A stretch of DNA of 64,000 nucleotides, taken from Membranihabitans marinus (lineage in GTDB: Bacteria > Bacteroidota > Bacteroidia > Chitinophagales > Saprospiraceae). Shown in pieces: positions 51,346 to 60,496 of this stretch. The DNA lies in contig NZ_JAHVHU010000005.1 of NCBI RefSeq assembly GCF_019802045.1, positions 1-64,000 on the forward strand, read 5' to 3'. A program made the position numbers and the translations under genes. The notes beneath the pieces are model-generated. The model did not search any database and had not been told where the DNA came from. It saw only the letters and a list, made by a program, of their open reading frames with translations. Position 1 is the first letter of the stretch; the number at the start of each line of letters is the position of its first letter.

Positions 51346-52353
51346 CTACAACCCAATCTCTCCATAGCTCCTCGCCATCGATGCAAAAACACCATACCCA
51401 TTCTTGATGTTGGAATAAATCTCGACAGGTTCCGTGAAAGGATTGTCCTGATTCGCTGTATACTGCCTCGAACTTTTTAAAAACCGGATGTAGTCTTCGG
51501 ACAGATTGGACAAACGGACCAGTATACGCACAGGCTGACCGGAATTAAACTGACCGGTTCCGTTATCCAGTTTGAAATAAACCCGCTTTCGCCCCGCCCG
51601 GGTAAAATTGATCTCTTCAAACATATCGTTGGGCAACACGCCATAGACTTCGGATTCCACCCGGTTCGCTTGTTTTTGGATCACACCATAGACCGGCTTG
51701 TCCCCCGGTTGAATGACCGATGTATCTTCTCCAGTGACCGCAGAAATTTCGATCTGATATACATTCTGCCGATGTCGCTCATCTTCCACTTTCAGGTCGA
51801 CATACCCCTCCAAATATTGGGAATTCTTCTCCGAAACCTCCAGGGAACCCCCTTCCAAAATAAAAGGAACTGGTTCGGGAACGCTATCCATCCCAGACAC
51901 TTCAGGCCAATGATTTAACGAGGTTTCAGTGGAACCATCCGAAAATCGGACCTTCAAAGAATAAACCCCTCCTGAGTGGATCTCATCGACAATGGAATAA
52001 TACGACCCGCCATTCCCATTTTCATTGATTCTATTGTTAAAAATCAGCTCCATCTCCGAACCTCCCGAATCAAGACGTACTTCCGCTTGGTAAAACAATT
52101 GGTGCTTGTGTTTCACCGAACTGCTGTGCGAAATATAAATCCGGTTGGCGGCCAGCTCCTGCCCCTGTTTTACAGGATGACCAAAACTGCGAAAAGCCAA
52201 ATCACGTGGATCGGTATTGGTCAGAAAACCATATACGACCCCCCGGGTACTGACTTCAATCTGTTTCAATGTAACCTCCCGGGTAAAATCGCCTTCACAG
52301 CTGCAGTACAATGCACTGGCAGCAAAGCTCAGAAAAAACAATATTTTGTACAT
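51346..52353 (-). CDS. DUF4249 domain-containing lipoprotein
   Basis: The 335-residue protein is a probable outer-membrane lipoprotein (MYKILFFLSFAASALYCSC, cysteine at the lipobox). DUF4249 features include RGVVYGFLTNTDPRDLAF, YYSIVDEIHSGGVYSLKVRF and the C-terminal NPFTEPVEIYSNIKNGYGVF. Family members partner TonB-dependent receptors in Bacteroidota. Here the receptor gene ends 6 bases upstream, so the two are cotranscribed. The pair at 54875-58328 is a duplicate. The substrate is unknown. Confidence 0.9.
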   Translation of the reverse strand: MYKILFFLSFAASALYCSCEGDFTREVTLKQIEVSTRGVVYGFLTNTDPRDLAFRSFGHPVKQGQELAANRIYISHSSSVKHKHQLFYQAEVRLDSGGSEMELIFNNRINENGNGGSYYSIVDEIHSGGVYSLKVRFSDGSTETSLNHWPEVSGMDSVPEPVPFILEGGSLEVSEKNSQYLEGYVDLKVEDERHRQNVYQIEISAVTGEDTSVIQPGDKPVYGVIQKQANRVESEVYGVLPNDMFEEINFTRAGRKRVYFKLDNGTGQFNSGQPVRILVRLSNLSEDYIRFLKSSRQYTANQDNPFTEPVEIYSNIKNGYGVFASMARSYGEIGL

Positions 52354-52359
52354 ATCAAT

Positions 52360-54675
52360 TCAAAATTTAAATCCCCAGCTGATGTAGGGAATAATCGGTA
52401 AAATGGACACCTCTTTCACAGTCCCGTTCTGATCCTGAGACACATAAAATGGATTTTTACGAAAATAAGTGTTGTATGCCCCAAACTCCCAGGTAGTCGA
52501 TCCCCACTTTTTTTGCCCTGTACGTGTGAAGGAAACATCCAATCGATGGTAATCAGACATTCGATAATTGTTTTTTTGAGAATATACCGCATAGCCTCCC
52601 ATCTCAGTTGGCAGCCCTTCCGGAGCTGGAAAATAACGATCGGGTACCGAATACGCATTGCCGGTCCCATAAATCCAGACACCGGACACCGACCAGCGAT
52701 CCGACAACTCATGAGACAACACCAGACTGAGGTCGTGTCGGCGGTCATAGGTGAACGGGAATTTTTCGCCTTGATTGATCTCATCAAATTGACGGTAATT
52801 CCAGGACAACGTATACCCCACCCAACCCGAAGTGCGGCCATACTTCTTTTTGAATAAAAATTCGGCACCATAGGCCCACCCCCTTCCCTGAGCTATAGAG
52901 CTTTGCCAATCATGGGAAGAAGCCACATCCAAAATAAAGCTGACACCGGGTTGGTAAGAAAGCACATTATTCATTTCCTTGTAATACCCCTCCAGAGTAA
53001 ATTCGTAGTCCTTCCACAGTGTTTTAGCCACACCGACCACCCACTGCCAGCTGGTTTGCGGTTCGATGCGATCCGTACTGGGTATCCAAAGATCACTGGG
53101 CAGACTCAAGGACTCACTCGTCAGTAGATTGATGTATTGTTGCATTTGTGCATAGGAAGCTTTGACTGCCCATCGACCCGGCAATAAATAACGTATGCTC
53201 AATCTGGGCTGGAAGGAATAGTACAGTTTTTCATCGGTATAGAATTGGGAAAAATGGAATCCGGCATTGATTTTAAAATTCCCGTATTCCAAGTCATCTT
53301 CCAGGAAAAAAGCACGTTCCTGAGAAGTCATTTCTCCCTGTTGGTAATCCTCACGAATATTCTCTCCATCCAATTCATATCCATACGTCAATGCGCCCGG
53401 ACTGTAGATGTGGTGGGTCCACTTCATGCCCATCTTGAGCGAATGGTGTCGATTGGGCATAAAATCAAAGGAGTAGTTAAGTCCTATGTCACTAATCCCG
53501 GAATAATATATGGAATTGAAGTAATCTTCCTTCCCATTTTTAAAAAAGGAGTAAGCCACGTCATTGTCGAGCCGGTATCGGGAATAAGTCACGGAAGCAT
53601 TGGTAAATAATTTTGGATTAATTCGGTGTTTCCAGTTGAGTGTGCCCAAATAATTACCCCATGTCACAAAAGCATCGGTGGTCTCCGTATCATCACTTCG
53701 CTTGACGCCGTAGTTATCAGCACCCATATAGCCAGTGACGGTCAACAGATCGGTATCACTAAACCGATGGGTCAATTTGATGCTGGCATCATGAAAATAG
53801 GCGGTAGGAAGTACTTGTTCTTTATCCTCAGATCGGGTCATTCGGATCACAGGACGAGCGATCAGATCGGTGTAAGATCGGCGTACGGAAAACAGAAACG
53901 AACTTTTACCGCGAACAATGGGTCCTTCGAGAAGCAACTTGGAGGAAATCAGGCCGATCTGGCCAGAACCATGAAAATCATTTGTGTCCCCTGCACGCAT
54001 ATCAACCTCTACGACCGAAGATAAACGCCCGCCATAGCGAGCCGGAAATCCGCCTTTCGTCATACGCACACTCTGAATAGCGTCCGAATTGAATGAACTG
54101 AACAGACCGAGCACATGGGATGGATTGTACATCGCGACGCCATCGACTAAAATAAGATTTTGATCAATACTTCCACCCCGTACGAAAATCCCGGAGGTAC
54201 CTTCCGTTCCACTCTGGACCCCGGGCATCAGTTGCAAAGACTTGAGCACATCCGTTTCACCCAGAAGACCGGGCAGCTTTTCGATTTGCTCCATTGATAT
54301 GCGGTGCATACTGGCCTGGCTTTCGTCTTCAATCCGTCCTGCACGCCCGGACTGTATCGTTACTTCACCGAGATAAACAGAAGAAACAAGTTCTATATGA
54401 AACATCGTGTCCTGAGATGAGGACCAAAATACGGTATCCACCTGATACCCCACGTAACTAATGACCAGAAGACCTTCTTCCCCAGAAACCTGCAGTGAAA
54501 AAGAACCGTCTCCATCGGTCATCGTCCCTTTGTCCGACCCCATATCCCGCACATTAGCACCGATCAAGGTCGTTCCGGATCCGGATTCTGTGACGGTACC
54601 GTCCAGGATGACAGGCTGTCCATGTACACCCAGGCTCATCAATAAAAGCACAATAATAAGATAACGCTTTTCCAT
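52360..54675 (-). CDS. TonB-dependent receptor (DUF4249-linked)
   Basis: The 771-residue outer-membrane receptor has a signal peptide (MEKRYLIIVLLLMSLGVHGQ), a carboxypeptidase-regulatory-like domain (about 22-105, GTVTESGSGTTLIGANV), and a plug (about 115-230) with LPGLLGETDVLKSLQLMPGV, FVRGGSIDQNLILVDGVAMY and GGFPARYGGRLSSVVEVDM. The barrel follows, with FSVRRSYTDL and the C-terminal ISWGFKF. The ATG at 54675 is chosen because it opens the signal peptide; the frame's earlier ATG adds 24 residues. It is followed by its DUF4249 partner. It is paralogous to the interrupted receptor at 56004-58328. Confidence 0.93.
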   Translation of the reverse strand: MEKRYLIIVLLLMSLGVHGQPVILDGTVTESGSGTTLIGANVRDMGSDKGTMTDGDGSFSLQVSGEEGLLVISYVGYQVDTVFWSSSQDTMFHIELVSSVYLGEVTIQSGRAGRIEDESQASMHRISMEQIEKLPGLLGETDVLKSLQLMPGVQSGTEGTSGIFVRGGSIDQNLILVDGVAMYNPSHVLGLFSSFNSDAIQSVRMTKGGFPARYGGRLSSVVEVDMRAGDTNDFHGSGQIGLISSKLLLEGPIVRGKSSFLFSVRRSYTDLIARPVIRMTRSEDKEQVLPTAYFHDASIKLTHRFSDTDLLTVTGYMGADNYGVKRSDDTETTDAFVTWGNYLGTLNWKHRINPKLFTNASVTYSRYRLDNDVAYSFFKNGKEDYFNSIYYSGISDIGLNYSFDFMPNRHHSLKMGMKWTHHIYSPGALTYGYELDGENIREDYQQGEMTSQERAFFLEDDLEYGNFKINAGFHFSQFYTDEKLYYSFQPRLSIRYLLPGRWAVKASYAQMQQYINLLTSESLSLPSDLWIPSTDRIEPQTSWQWVVGVAKTLWKDYEFTLEGYYKEMNNVLSYQPGVSFILDVASSHDWQSSIAQGRGWAYGAEFLFKKKYGRTSGWVGYTLSWNYRQFDEINQGEKFPFTYDRRHDLSLVLSHELSDRWSVSGVWIYGTGNAYSVPDRYFPAPEGLPTEMGGYAVYSQKNNYRMSDYHRLDVSFTRTGQKKWGSTTWEFGAYNTYFRKNPFYVSQDQNGTVKEVSILPIIPYISWGFKF

Positions 54676-54874
54676 AGATATCTCTTCATTAAAAAAAGCT
54701 TTGGGGAAAAGCACAGCACTGACACCACGGCAAATATTATACCGCAATTACATCAAACCATAAATAATATGATTAACAATCAGAGTAAAACAAAACTGAA
54801 TCACCAAATCATTCAACACACATTGACCGTAAGGTCCTCCGTTATTTAGTTATAGTAACGGCCTGCCTACTACT

Positions 54875-55903
54875 TTATTTTACTTCAATCCGACCATAAC
54901 TTCGCGAACCCAATGCAAAAATACCATACCCGTTTTCGACGTTGGAATAGATTTCGACCGGCTCGGCAAATGGATTGTCTTCGTTCACAACGTATTGATC
55001 TGAACTTTTTAGAAATTGAGCATAATGGTTCGAAAGCGTAGTCAATCGGACCAAAATCACCGAAGAGGACTCCTTGGTGTAGGGTCCAAATTGACTATTG
55101 AAACTAAATCGGATTCGCTTTTTTCCATTATCAGTGAATTCATCCCGTTTGAAAATATCACTTCTCGATGGCCCGAAAATTTCCAAATCGATATTCTCCA
55201 CGGGCTGCTCTATCTGCGAATGCACCAATCGCGTAGTAGAATGGCGTCCATCATAATACTTCAAAAGAACTGATATGGCTATTTGGTAACTCTGGTTCCG
55301 TTCCGAATCGTCTTTAACTATGACATCGACATAGCCCCCGCTGGGTGATACATCATTCTTGGGATATTCCAGTTTTGCATTTTCCAATTCAAATTCCACC
55401 ACCTCAGGCATGGTATCCGTGGCCGATACTGGCGACCATTTGCTAAAATAATAGTCCTCTGGTTTGGAGTTTTCAGGATCATACGCTGCTCTAATGTGGT
55501 AAACCGCTCCGGGCACCATCTCACCCTCCACAGCGTAGAATGAATTTCGAATATTTTCCGGCCTATTCTGTTGGATGAATGTCAACGGGATTTCCATATT
55601 GTGGGTTTTCAAGGCCAGTTCTGCTTGATAATAGATATCGCCGGACCGACCAGAAAAATAGGGGGGCACACTATTCGTGATGTAAATCCGATTCTTATAA
55701 TTCTCTGTGACGAATGATGAATAATAATCCCCGCTTAGAAAAGCCGTATCTCTTTCGTCCGTATTGGTCAGCACACTAAATAGGACACCTTTTGCTTTGT
55801 GATCTCTATAATCTTCATCAATTAGCTTGGTAAATCCGTCACAGGAAAACTGCAGTACGATCATACTCAATGAAACAACTATAAAATATATTCCTATTCT
55901 CAT
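54875..55903 (-). CDS. DUF4249 domain-containing lipoprotein (paralogue)
   Basis: The 342-residue protein resembles the product of 51346-52353: lipobox-like VLQFSC after MRIGIYFIVVSLSM, KGVLFSVLTNTDERDTAF and the C-terminal NPFAEPVEIYSNVENGYGIFA. ATG at 55903 is preferred to the in-frame TTG one codon earlier. It lies 100 bases after the interrupted TonB receptor on the same strand. If that receptor is inactive, this partner may have lost its role. Confidence 0.9.
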   Translation of the reverse strand: MRIGIYFIVVSLSMIVLQFSCDGFTKLIDEDYRDHKAKGVLFSVLTNTDERDTAFLSGDYYSSFVTENYKNRIYITNSVPPYFSGRSGDIYYQAELALKTHNMEIPLTFIQQNRPENIRNSFYAVEGEMVPGAVYHIRAAYDPENSKPEDYYFSKWSPVSATDTMPEVVEFELENAKLEYPKNDVSPSGGYVDVIVKDDSERNQSYQIAISVLLKYYDGRHSTTRLVHSQIEQPVENIDLEIFGPSRSDIFKRDEFTDNGKKRIRFSFNSQFGPYTKESSSVILVRLTTLSNHYAQFLKSSDQYVVNEDNPFAEPVEIYSNVENGYGIFALGSRSYGRIEVK

Positions 55904-56003
55904 CAATTAAAATTCATTTTCAAAAATAAATACCCCGATTAAAACTAAAGACACCACCCAGCTCCCCCTTTTGATACAAGCTCCTGTTAACAGCTTATTT
56001 CCT

Positions 56004-58025
56004 TTAAAATTTAAATCCCCAGCTGAAATATGGAATGACAGGTAATATGGCTACTTCTTTCAACCTTCTTCCGTAGAAATCCTCACTCATAGTGACAAAA
56101 AACGGGTTCATCCTGGAATAAGTATTATACGCTCCAAAGGTCCAGAAGGTTTCTCCCCATTTCTTCTCCTTCGTCCGCTTGAATGAAACATCCAACCGAT
56201 GATAATCCGACATCCGGTAGTTGTTTTTATCCGAATACACCGAATAGCCTCCATATACGCCAAAATAACCGTCTGGTGCCGGAAAATGAGTATCGGGAAT
56301 GGAGTAGGCATTGCCCGTTCCATAAATCCAAGCCCCGGAAAACGACCACTTATCGGAAAGGTCATGCGACAGAACCACGCTGATATCGTGCCGTCGGTCA
56401 TATTTAAAAGGAAATACTTCCCCTTTATTGATCTCATCAAACTGCCGGTTGTTCCAGGACAATGTGTATGCCACCCAACCCGTGGTCCGACCAAATTTTT
56501 TCTGAAAAAGAAATTCTGCCCCATAGGACCATCCGCGCCCCTCCGTGATCTTCTCCTGCCAATCCGAAGCGGATACCGGATCAATGATAAAGCTCACCCC
56601 GGGTTTATACGACAATACATGATTCATCTCTTTGTAATACCCTTCTATGGAAAGTTCATAATCACCCCACAGGGTTTTTGCTGCACCGATGGCTCCCTGC
56701 CAGCTGGTCTGAGGCCGGATGCTCGACGTACTGGGCACCCACAGATCTGTGGGAAGACTTAGCGCTTCACTGGTCAACAAGTTGACATACTGAGCCATCC
56801 TGGCATAAGATGCTTTTAATGCCCAGTTTCCCGGAAGTTTATACCGCATGCTCAGACGCGGTTGCAGAGAATGATGGAACTCCCCCTCCGTAAAAAACTG
56901 GGAATAGTGCAATCCGGCATTCATTTTGAGCCGGCCAAATTCCATATCATCTTCCACATAAAAAGCACCCTCCATTGATTTCAAATGGTATTGACTGTAA
57001 TCCTGGTCATCCTTTTCTCCGTCCAATTCATAACGATACGTCAAAGCACCCGGGCTATAGGTATGATGGGTCCACTCCATCCCCATCTTCAGAGAATGTC
57101 GGTTTCCGGGCGCATAATCCAGCGAATACTTAAATCCTAAGTCCGTGATTCCAGAATAGTACAGAGAATTCAAAAATTCACGGTCTTCTCCATCTGTGTA
57201 TGAGTAACCAATATCATTATTCAGCCGGTACCGGGTATAGGTCAGGGTGGTATTCGCAAATAGTTTTGGGGCCATGCGGTGATTCCAATTCAGCGATCCC
57301 AAATAATTGCCCCACTTGACATAGGCATCTGTTTCGTTGGTGACATCCCGGTACTTCACCCCATAATTATCTGCGCCGTAATACCCGCTGAACAGCAACC
57401 GGTGCTTTTTATTGAACCGGTGGTTGGCTTTAGCAGTAAGGTCATGAAAATAAGCAGTCGGAACTACTTTTTCCTTCATATCTTTCTGAGCGAGCTTCGC
57501 GATAGGTCGGCCGATAATATCAATGTAAGATCGTCGTACGGAGACTAGAAATGAACTCTTCTCCGGGACGATGGGACCTTCGAATAAAAGCTTGGAGGAA
57601 ACCAATCCGATCTGGCCCGAGCCGTGAAATTCATTCAAATGACCGTCCCGCATAATGACCTCGACCACGGAAGATAACCGTCCGCCATACCGCGCCGGGA
57701 ATCCGCCCTTGGTGATGCTGACGCTTTTGATGGCATCGGAATTAAACGAACTAAAAATACCCAGAACATGGGTCGGGTTGTAGATAGGTACCTCGTCCAC
57801 CAGGATCAGATTTTGATCGATGCTTCCACCCCGGACAAAGATCCCGGAGGTTCCTTCTGCCCCACTCTGCACCCCGGGCATTAGCTGCAAGGTCTTGAGC
57901 ACATCGGTTTCTCCCAACAAGGCCGGGAGCTTTCGAATTTGTTCCACCGGTACTTCATTCCGGCTCATCTGACTTTCTTCCTCAATCCGGTGGACCCGGT
58001 CTGCGCGAACTTGGACCGTTTCCAA
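56004..58025 (-). pseudogene. TonB-dependent receptor, main part of a gene interrupted by an in-frame TAG
   Basis: The frame holds most of the receptor: the plug (LPALLGETDVLKTLQLMPGV, FVRGGSIDQNLILVDEV, GGFPARYGGRLSSVVEV) and the barrel with FSWGFKF at the C-terminus. It lines up almost gap-free with the intact paralogue 52360-54675. The signal peptide and regulatory domain lie in the same frame at 58077-58328, separated by one TAG at 58077-58079. The stop aligns with a Trp (TGG) in the paralogue, so a single base change explains it. As it stands, only a start at METVQVRAD could produce this part, without a signal peptide. Confidence 0.85.
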
Positions 58026-58076
58026 CTGAACTGCACTGGACAGTCGGACGTCAATCGTCGTATCCGAGCTGGCCGT

Positions 58077-58328
58077 CTATAACAGCGTATCGCGCTCGTA
58101 CCCCACATAACTAAACACCAGACTGACCTCACCTGCAGGAACCGTCAAGCTGTAGAACCCGTATTCATTGGTTGTGGTCCCATTCCGGTACTTCATGTTC
58201 ATTACATTGGCACCGATCAGTTTCTCCCCCGACCCCATTTCTTCTACATAACCATCGATCGTGACCTCCTGGGTCATCCCCAGCAACGTCATCAAGGTCA
58301 ATATCGTGACAAAACTTATTTTTCGCAT
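58077..58328 (-). pseudogene. N-terminal part of the interrupted TonB-dependent receptor
   Basis: ATG at 58328 opens a signal peptide (MRKISFVTILTLMTLLGMTQ) and a carboxypeptidase-regulatory-like domain (VTIDGYVEEMGSGEKLIGANV, YGFYSLTVPAGEVSLVFSYVGY), ending at TAG after ERDTLL. An open frame upstream of this ATG reaches 58391 but carries no typical N-terminus. Readthrough or reversion would restore a receptor of about 774 residues, equal to the paralogue. Confidence 0.8.
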
Positions 58329-58491
58329 AATTCCATGAAATTCCAGACAATCAGATGTGAATACAACGTAATTCCAGATCAATACGTCCACTACCGCTAA
58401 AAAAAGTCTTACATTAATAAATTAAGGAAATATCACATCCACGGTCCGTCGGATAATAAATCACTTATAACTGCTCTCCACTCAACATTCA

Positions 58492-59103
58492 TTACTCATT
58501 ATTACGCATTTCTTTGGCCACCTCTGCAGCCTGTGGATTATTCAACCGTTCCAATTCGCGGATCACATTGGATCGGTTTTTCTTATCCCGGTTTTGAGAG
58601 AGCTTTTTAGCTCCCTCTATATTTTCAATTATCATCCGAAAAGCCACCAGACCATGCATGTGACGCGAAACCATCTCCGGATCCAGTTTCTCCATGGATC
58701 GATGGCTTTCCTCCGGCGGTTCGAGGTCATCCATCAGTCGTTTGATATTATCCAATGCAGCCTCACCAGTCTGGATCTCAACCGTACCGGTCACGTGCAC
58801 TGAAATGTAGTTCCAGGTGGGAACATTTTCATGATCGTACCAAGTGGAGGAGATATAGTGATCCACGCCCTGGACAATAAATAAATGTGAATTTTGCTCG
58901 TTCAGGAAGTGGGTATGACGATTGCCTCGGGCGATATGTGAATAAAGATACCATACCCCTTTTTCTTCCGCAATGGTGTAGGGCACATGGGATGCCTCCG
59001 GATGATGGTCTCCCTGACTGACCAAAAGACCAAATGCATTTTGTCGGAGAAACTCGAGTAATTCATTTTTATCTTTATTCTGAAATAAGGGCGCGATGTC
59101 CAT
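58492..59103 (-). CDS. FMN-binding negative transcriptional regulator (PaiB family)
   Basis: The 203-residue protein matches PaiB-type split-barrel flavoproteins: FGLLVSQGDHHPEASHVPY, YLYSHIARGNRH, SSTWYDHENVPTWNYISVHVTGTV and RHMHGLVAFRMIIENIEGAKKLSQNR. Members bind FMN or heme and are linked to regulation in Bacillus and others. Here no PaiA acetyltransferase is adjacent, and the role in Bacteroidota is not settled. The ATG at 59103 gives MDIAPLFQNKDKNELLEF. Confidence 0.88.
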   Translation of the reverse strand: MDIAPLFQNKDKNELLEFLRQNAFGLLVSQGDHHPEASHVPYTIAEEKGVWYLYSHIARGNRHTHFLNEQNSHLFIVQGVDHYISSTWYDHENVPTWNYISVHVTGTVEIQTGEAALDNIKRLMDDLEPPEESHRSMEKLDPEMVSRHMHGLVAFRMIIENIEGAKKLSQNRDKKNRSNVIRELERLNNPQAAEVAKEMRNNE

Positions 59104-59251
59104 TTTAATGCCAATTTTAGTTTTGCAAAGTTACAGAAAATGTGGAGGTTGTCCTCGAGTTAGTCCCTTCAAAAATTCGTAACTAAAGGGCTCGAAAATC
59201 TTCCTTTCTCACAAAGTCAGTCCACATCCAAAAACAAGACGTGAGGAATAC

Positions 59252-59284
59252 AGATTTAACAGATCTCCAAGATCTGTCAAATCT
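59252..59284. repeat. 14-bp hairpin upstream of the PaiB-like gene
   Basis: AGATTTAACAGATC (59252-59265) pairs with GATCTGTCAAATCT (59271-59284) at 13 of 14 positions, with the loop TCCAA. Followed on the plus strand by AATTTTCC, it could be a terminator-like element or a small palindromic repeat. Confidence 0.65.
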
Positions 59285-59420
59285 AATTTTCCTAAACCTC
59301 TCTCAACCTCCTAAACCTCCTAAACCCTCTAAACATCATAAACCTTATCAACCCCCTCACCTTATAAACCTTATAAACCTCATCAACCCCCTCAACCATC
59401 TCAACTTTCTAAACCCTTTA
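59285..59420. repeat. CT-rich low-complexity tract
   Basis: Imperfect repeats of CCTAAACCTC, CATAAACCTTATCAACC and CTCAACC fill about 135 bases. They translate to the Pro/His-rich frame that I rejected as a gene. Confidence 0.7.
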
Positions 59421-59481
59421 CACTCAATTGTCTCAATAAAAAATATTATATTCAATCACAGAATTAGTAAAAATAACCGAT

Positions 59482-60180
59482 ATGACCATCAATAATCTTC
59501 TGTTCCTAACACTCATTCTCCTGACATTGGCTTGCAATCAAACCACCGAAGAAAAAGATGCAACTGCTGAAAATGAATTCATCTATTGGGTCAACAGCTA
59601 CAAGGTGGTCTGTACCGGTGTGGGCGAACAGATGTGTCTGCAGATCCAAAGAGGAGAAAAGGTAATTCCGGGAGCCTGGGAAAATTTTCACAATGAGATT
59701 CAGGGGTTTGACTGGCAGCCCGGATACACCTACAAGCTCAAGGTGCGGGAAAATGAAATACCGCCCAGTCAAGTACCGGCCGATGCTTCTTCCATCAAAC
59801 ACACCTTGGTAGAAGAAATTCAGAAAAAATTAGACCCGGTCGTACGTCTCCATGATATTTGGGCCCTTGAAGCCATTGATGGAAAAGCATGGGAAAGCAC
59901 TACGCTGGAACGTCCCACCCTCGAAATCAAATTGACCACCGGACAAGTCATGGGCATCGATGGGTGCAACCGTTATCATGGATCCATTGAAAATATCACG
60001 CCAAAAAAACTCGTGTTGGGACCTTTGGCTGCTACCAAAAAAGCCTGCCCGGGCATGGCTCAATCTGATTTGTTTCATAAACAAATGGCGAAAGTCCAAG
60101 GGTACCGGCTCGATGAATTACAGTTAACATTACTGGATGGGGATAGTCAACCATTAATGCAGTTTAAGAAGGTGGATTAA
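59482..60180 (+). CDS. lipoprotein with DUF4377 and META domains
   Basis: The 232-residue protein has a lipobox (LILLTLAC, cysteine at residue 18). A DUF4377 domain (about 30-100) has YWVNSYKVVCTGVGEQMCLQ, FHNEIQGFDWQPGYTYKLKV and PPSQVPADASS. A META/HslJ domain (about 125-228) has LEAIDGKAW, GCNRYHGSIENI and GPLAATKKACPG. HslJ-like proteins are linked to heat shock and novobiocin resistance in E. coli, but this fusion's role is unknown. The ATG at 59482 fits the signal peptide. It is monocistronic; the HicAB locus starts 58 bases later. Confidence 0.88.
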   Translation: MTINNLLFLTLILLTLACNQTTEEKDATAENEFIYWVNSYKVVCTGVGEQMCLQIQRGEKVIPGAWENFHNEIQGFDWQPGYTYKLKVRENEIPPSQVPADASSIKHTLVEEIQKKLDPVVRLHDIWALEAIDGKAWESTTLERPTLEIKLTTGQVMGIDGCNRYHGSIENITPKKLVLGPLAATKKACPGMAQSDLFHKQMAKVQGYRLDELQLTLLDGDSQPLMQFKKVD

Positions 60181-60190
60181 AAATTAAATA

Positions 60191-60217
60191 TTTTGCAACT
60201 AATTACTAGTTGCAAAA
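60191..60217. promoter_or_regulatory. palindromic operator candidate of the hicAB pair
   Basis: TTTTGCAACT (60191-60200) and AGTTGCAAAA (60208-60217) form a perfect 10-bp inverted repeat with the spacer AATTACT. It sits upstream of the -7 box of the toxin-antitoxin pair. HicB DNA-binding domains commonly repress their own operon, so this is a likely HicB site. Confidence 0.6.
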
Positions 60218-60226
60218 CAATATTGC

Positions 60227-60234
60227 TATCTTTG
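60227..60234 (+). promoter_or_regulatory. putative -7 box of hicAB
   Basis: TATCTTTG matches TAnnTTTG exactly and lies only 5 bases before the hicA ATG (60239-60241). The transcript would start at or near the start codon, so it may be leaderless. Confidence 0.5.
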
Positions 60235-60238
60235 CTAT

Positions 60239-60496
60239 ATGAGTAAATTCGATAAAACGATTCAAAAGTTTTTGATTCCAGGCTCAATAGTAACATACCC
60301 GGAACTCGAATATTTACTTGGAAAATTAGGATATATGAAAAAAAGAACCGGAAAAACTTCTGGCTCTCGTGTTGCGTTTATCCATGAATCTACCCAACAC
60401 ATTATTAGAATTCATAAACCCCATCCCGGTAATGAATTGAAAAAATATATAAAGAACTATATCGTAAAAGAACTAAAAAACCAGAACCTGATATGA
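60239..60496 (+). CDS. hicA: HicA family toxin (mRNA interferase)
   Basis: The 85-residue protein has the double-stranded-RNA-binding-like HicA layout: YPELEYLLGKLGYMKKRTGKTS, then GSRVAFIHESTQHIIRIHKPHPGNEL and KKYIKNYIVKELKNQNLI. In the GSR-type subfamily Arg takes the place of the His in G-S-H seen in the classical toxin. The His in HKPHP is conserved in this type. The function is inferred from the family and its coupling to HicB. The hicB start overlaps its stop (ATGA). Confidence 0.85.
   Translation: MSKFDKTIQKFLIPGSIVTYPELEYLLGKLGYMKKRTGKTSGSRVAFIHESTQHIIRIHKPHPGNELKKYIKNYIVKELKNQNLI

Larger units (their letters stand above)
59104..59481. other. gene-free region with hairpin and CCTCCTAAA-type simple repeats
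   Basis: A strong hairpin (59252-59284) is followed by a tract of AACCTCCTAAACCTCC-type words to about 59420. A plus-strand frame (59241-59495) is a product of the low-complexity DNA. No gene is called. Confidence 0.5.

Noticed and set aside
59241-59495. Pro/Leu/His-rich frame of 84 codons
   Set aside because: The translation reflects the CT-rich simple repeats and a hairpin, and it has no domain or promoter.
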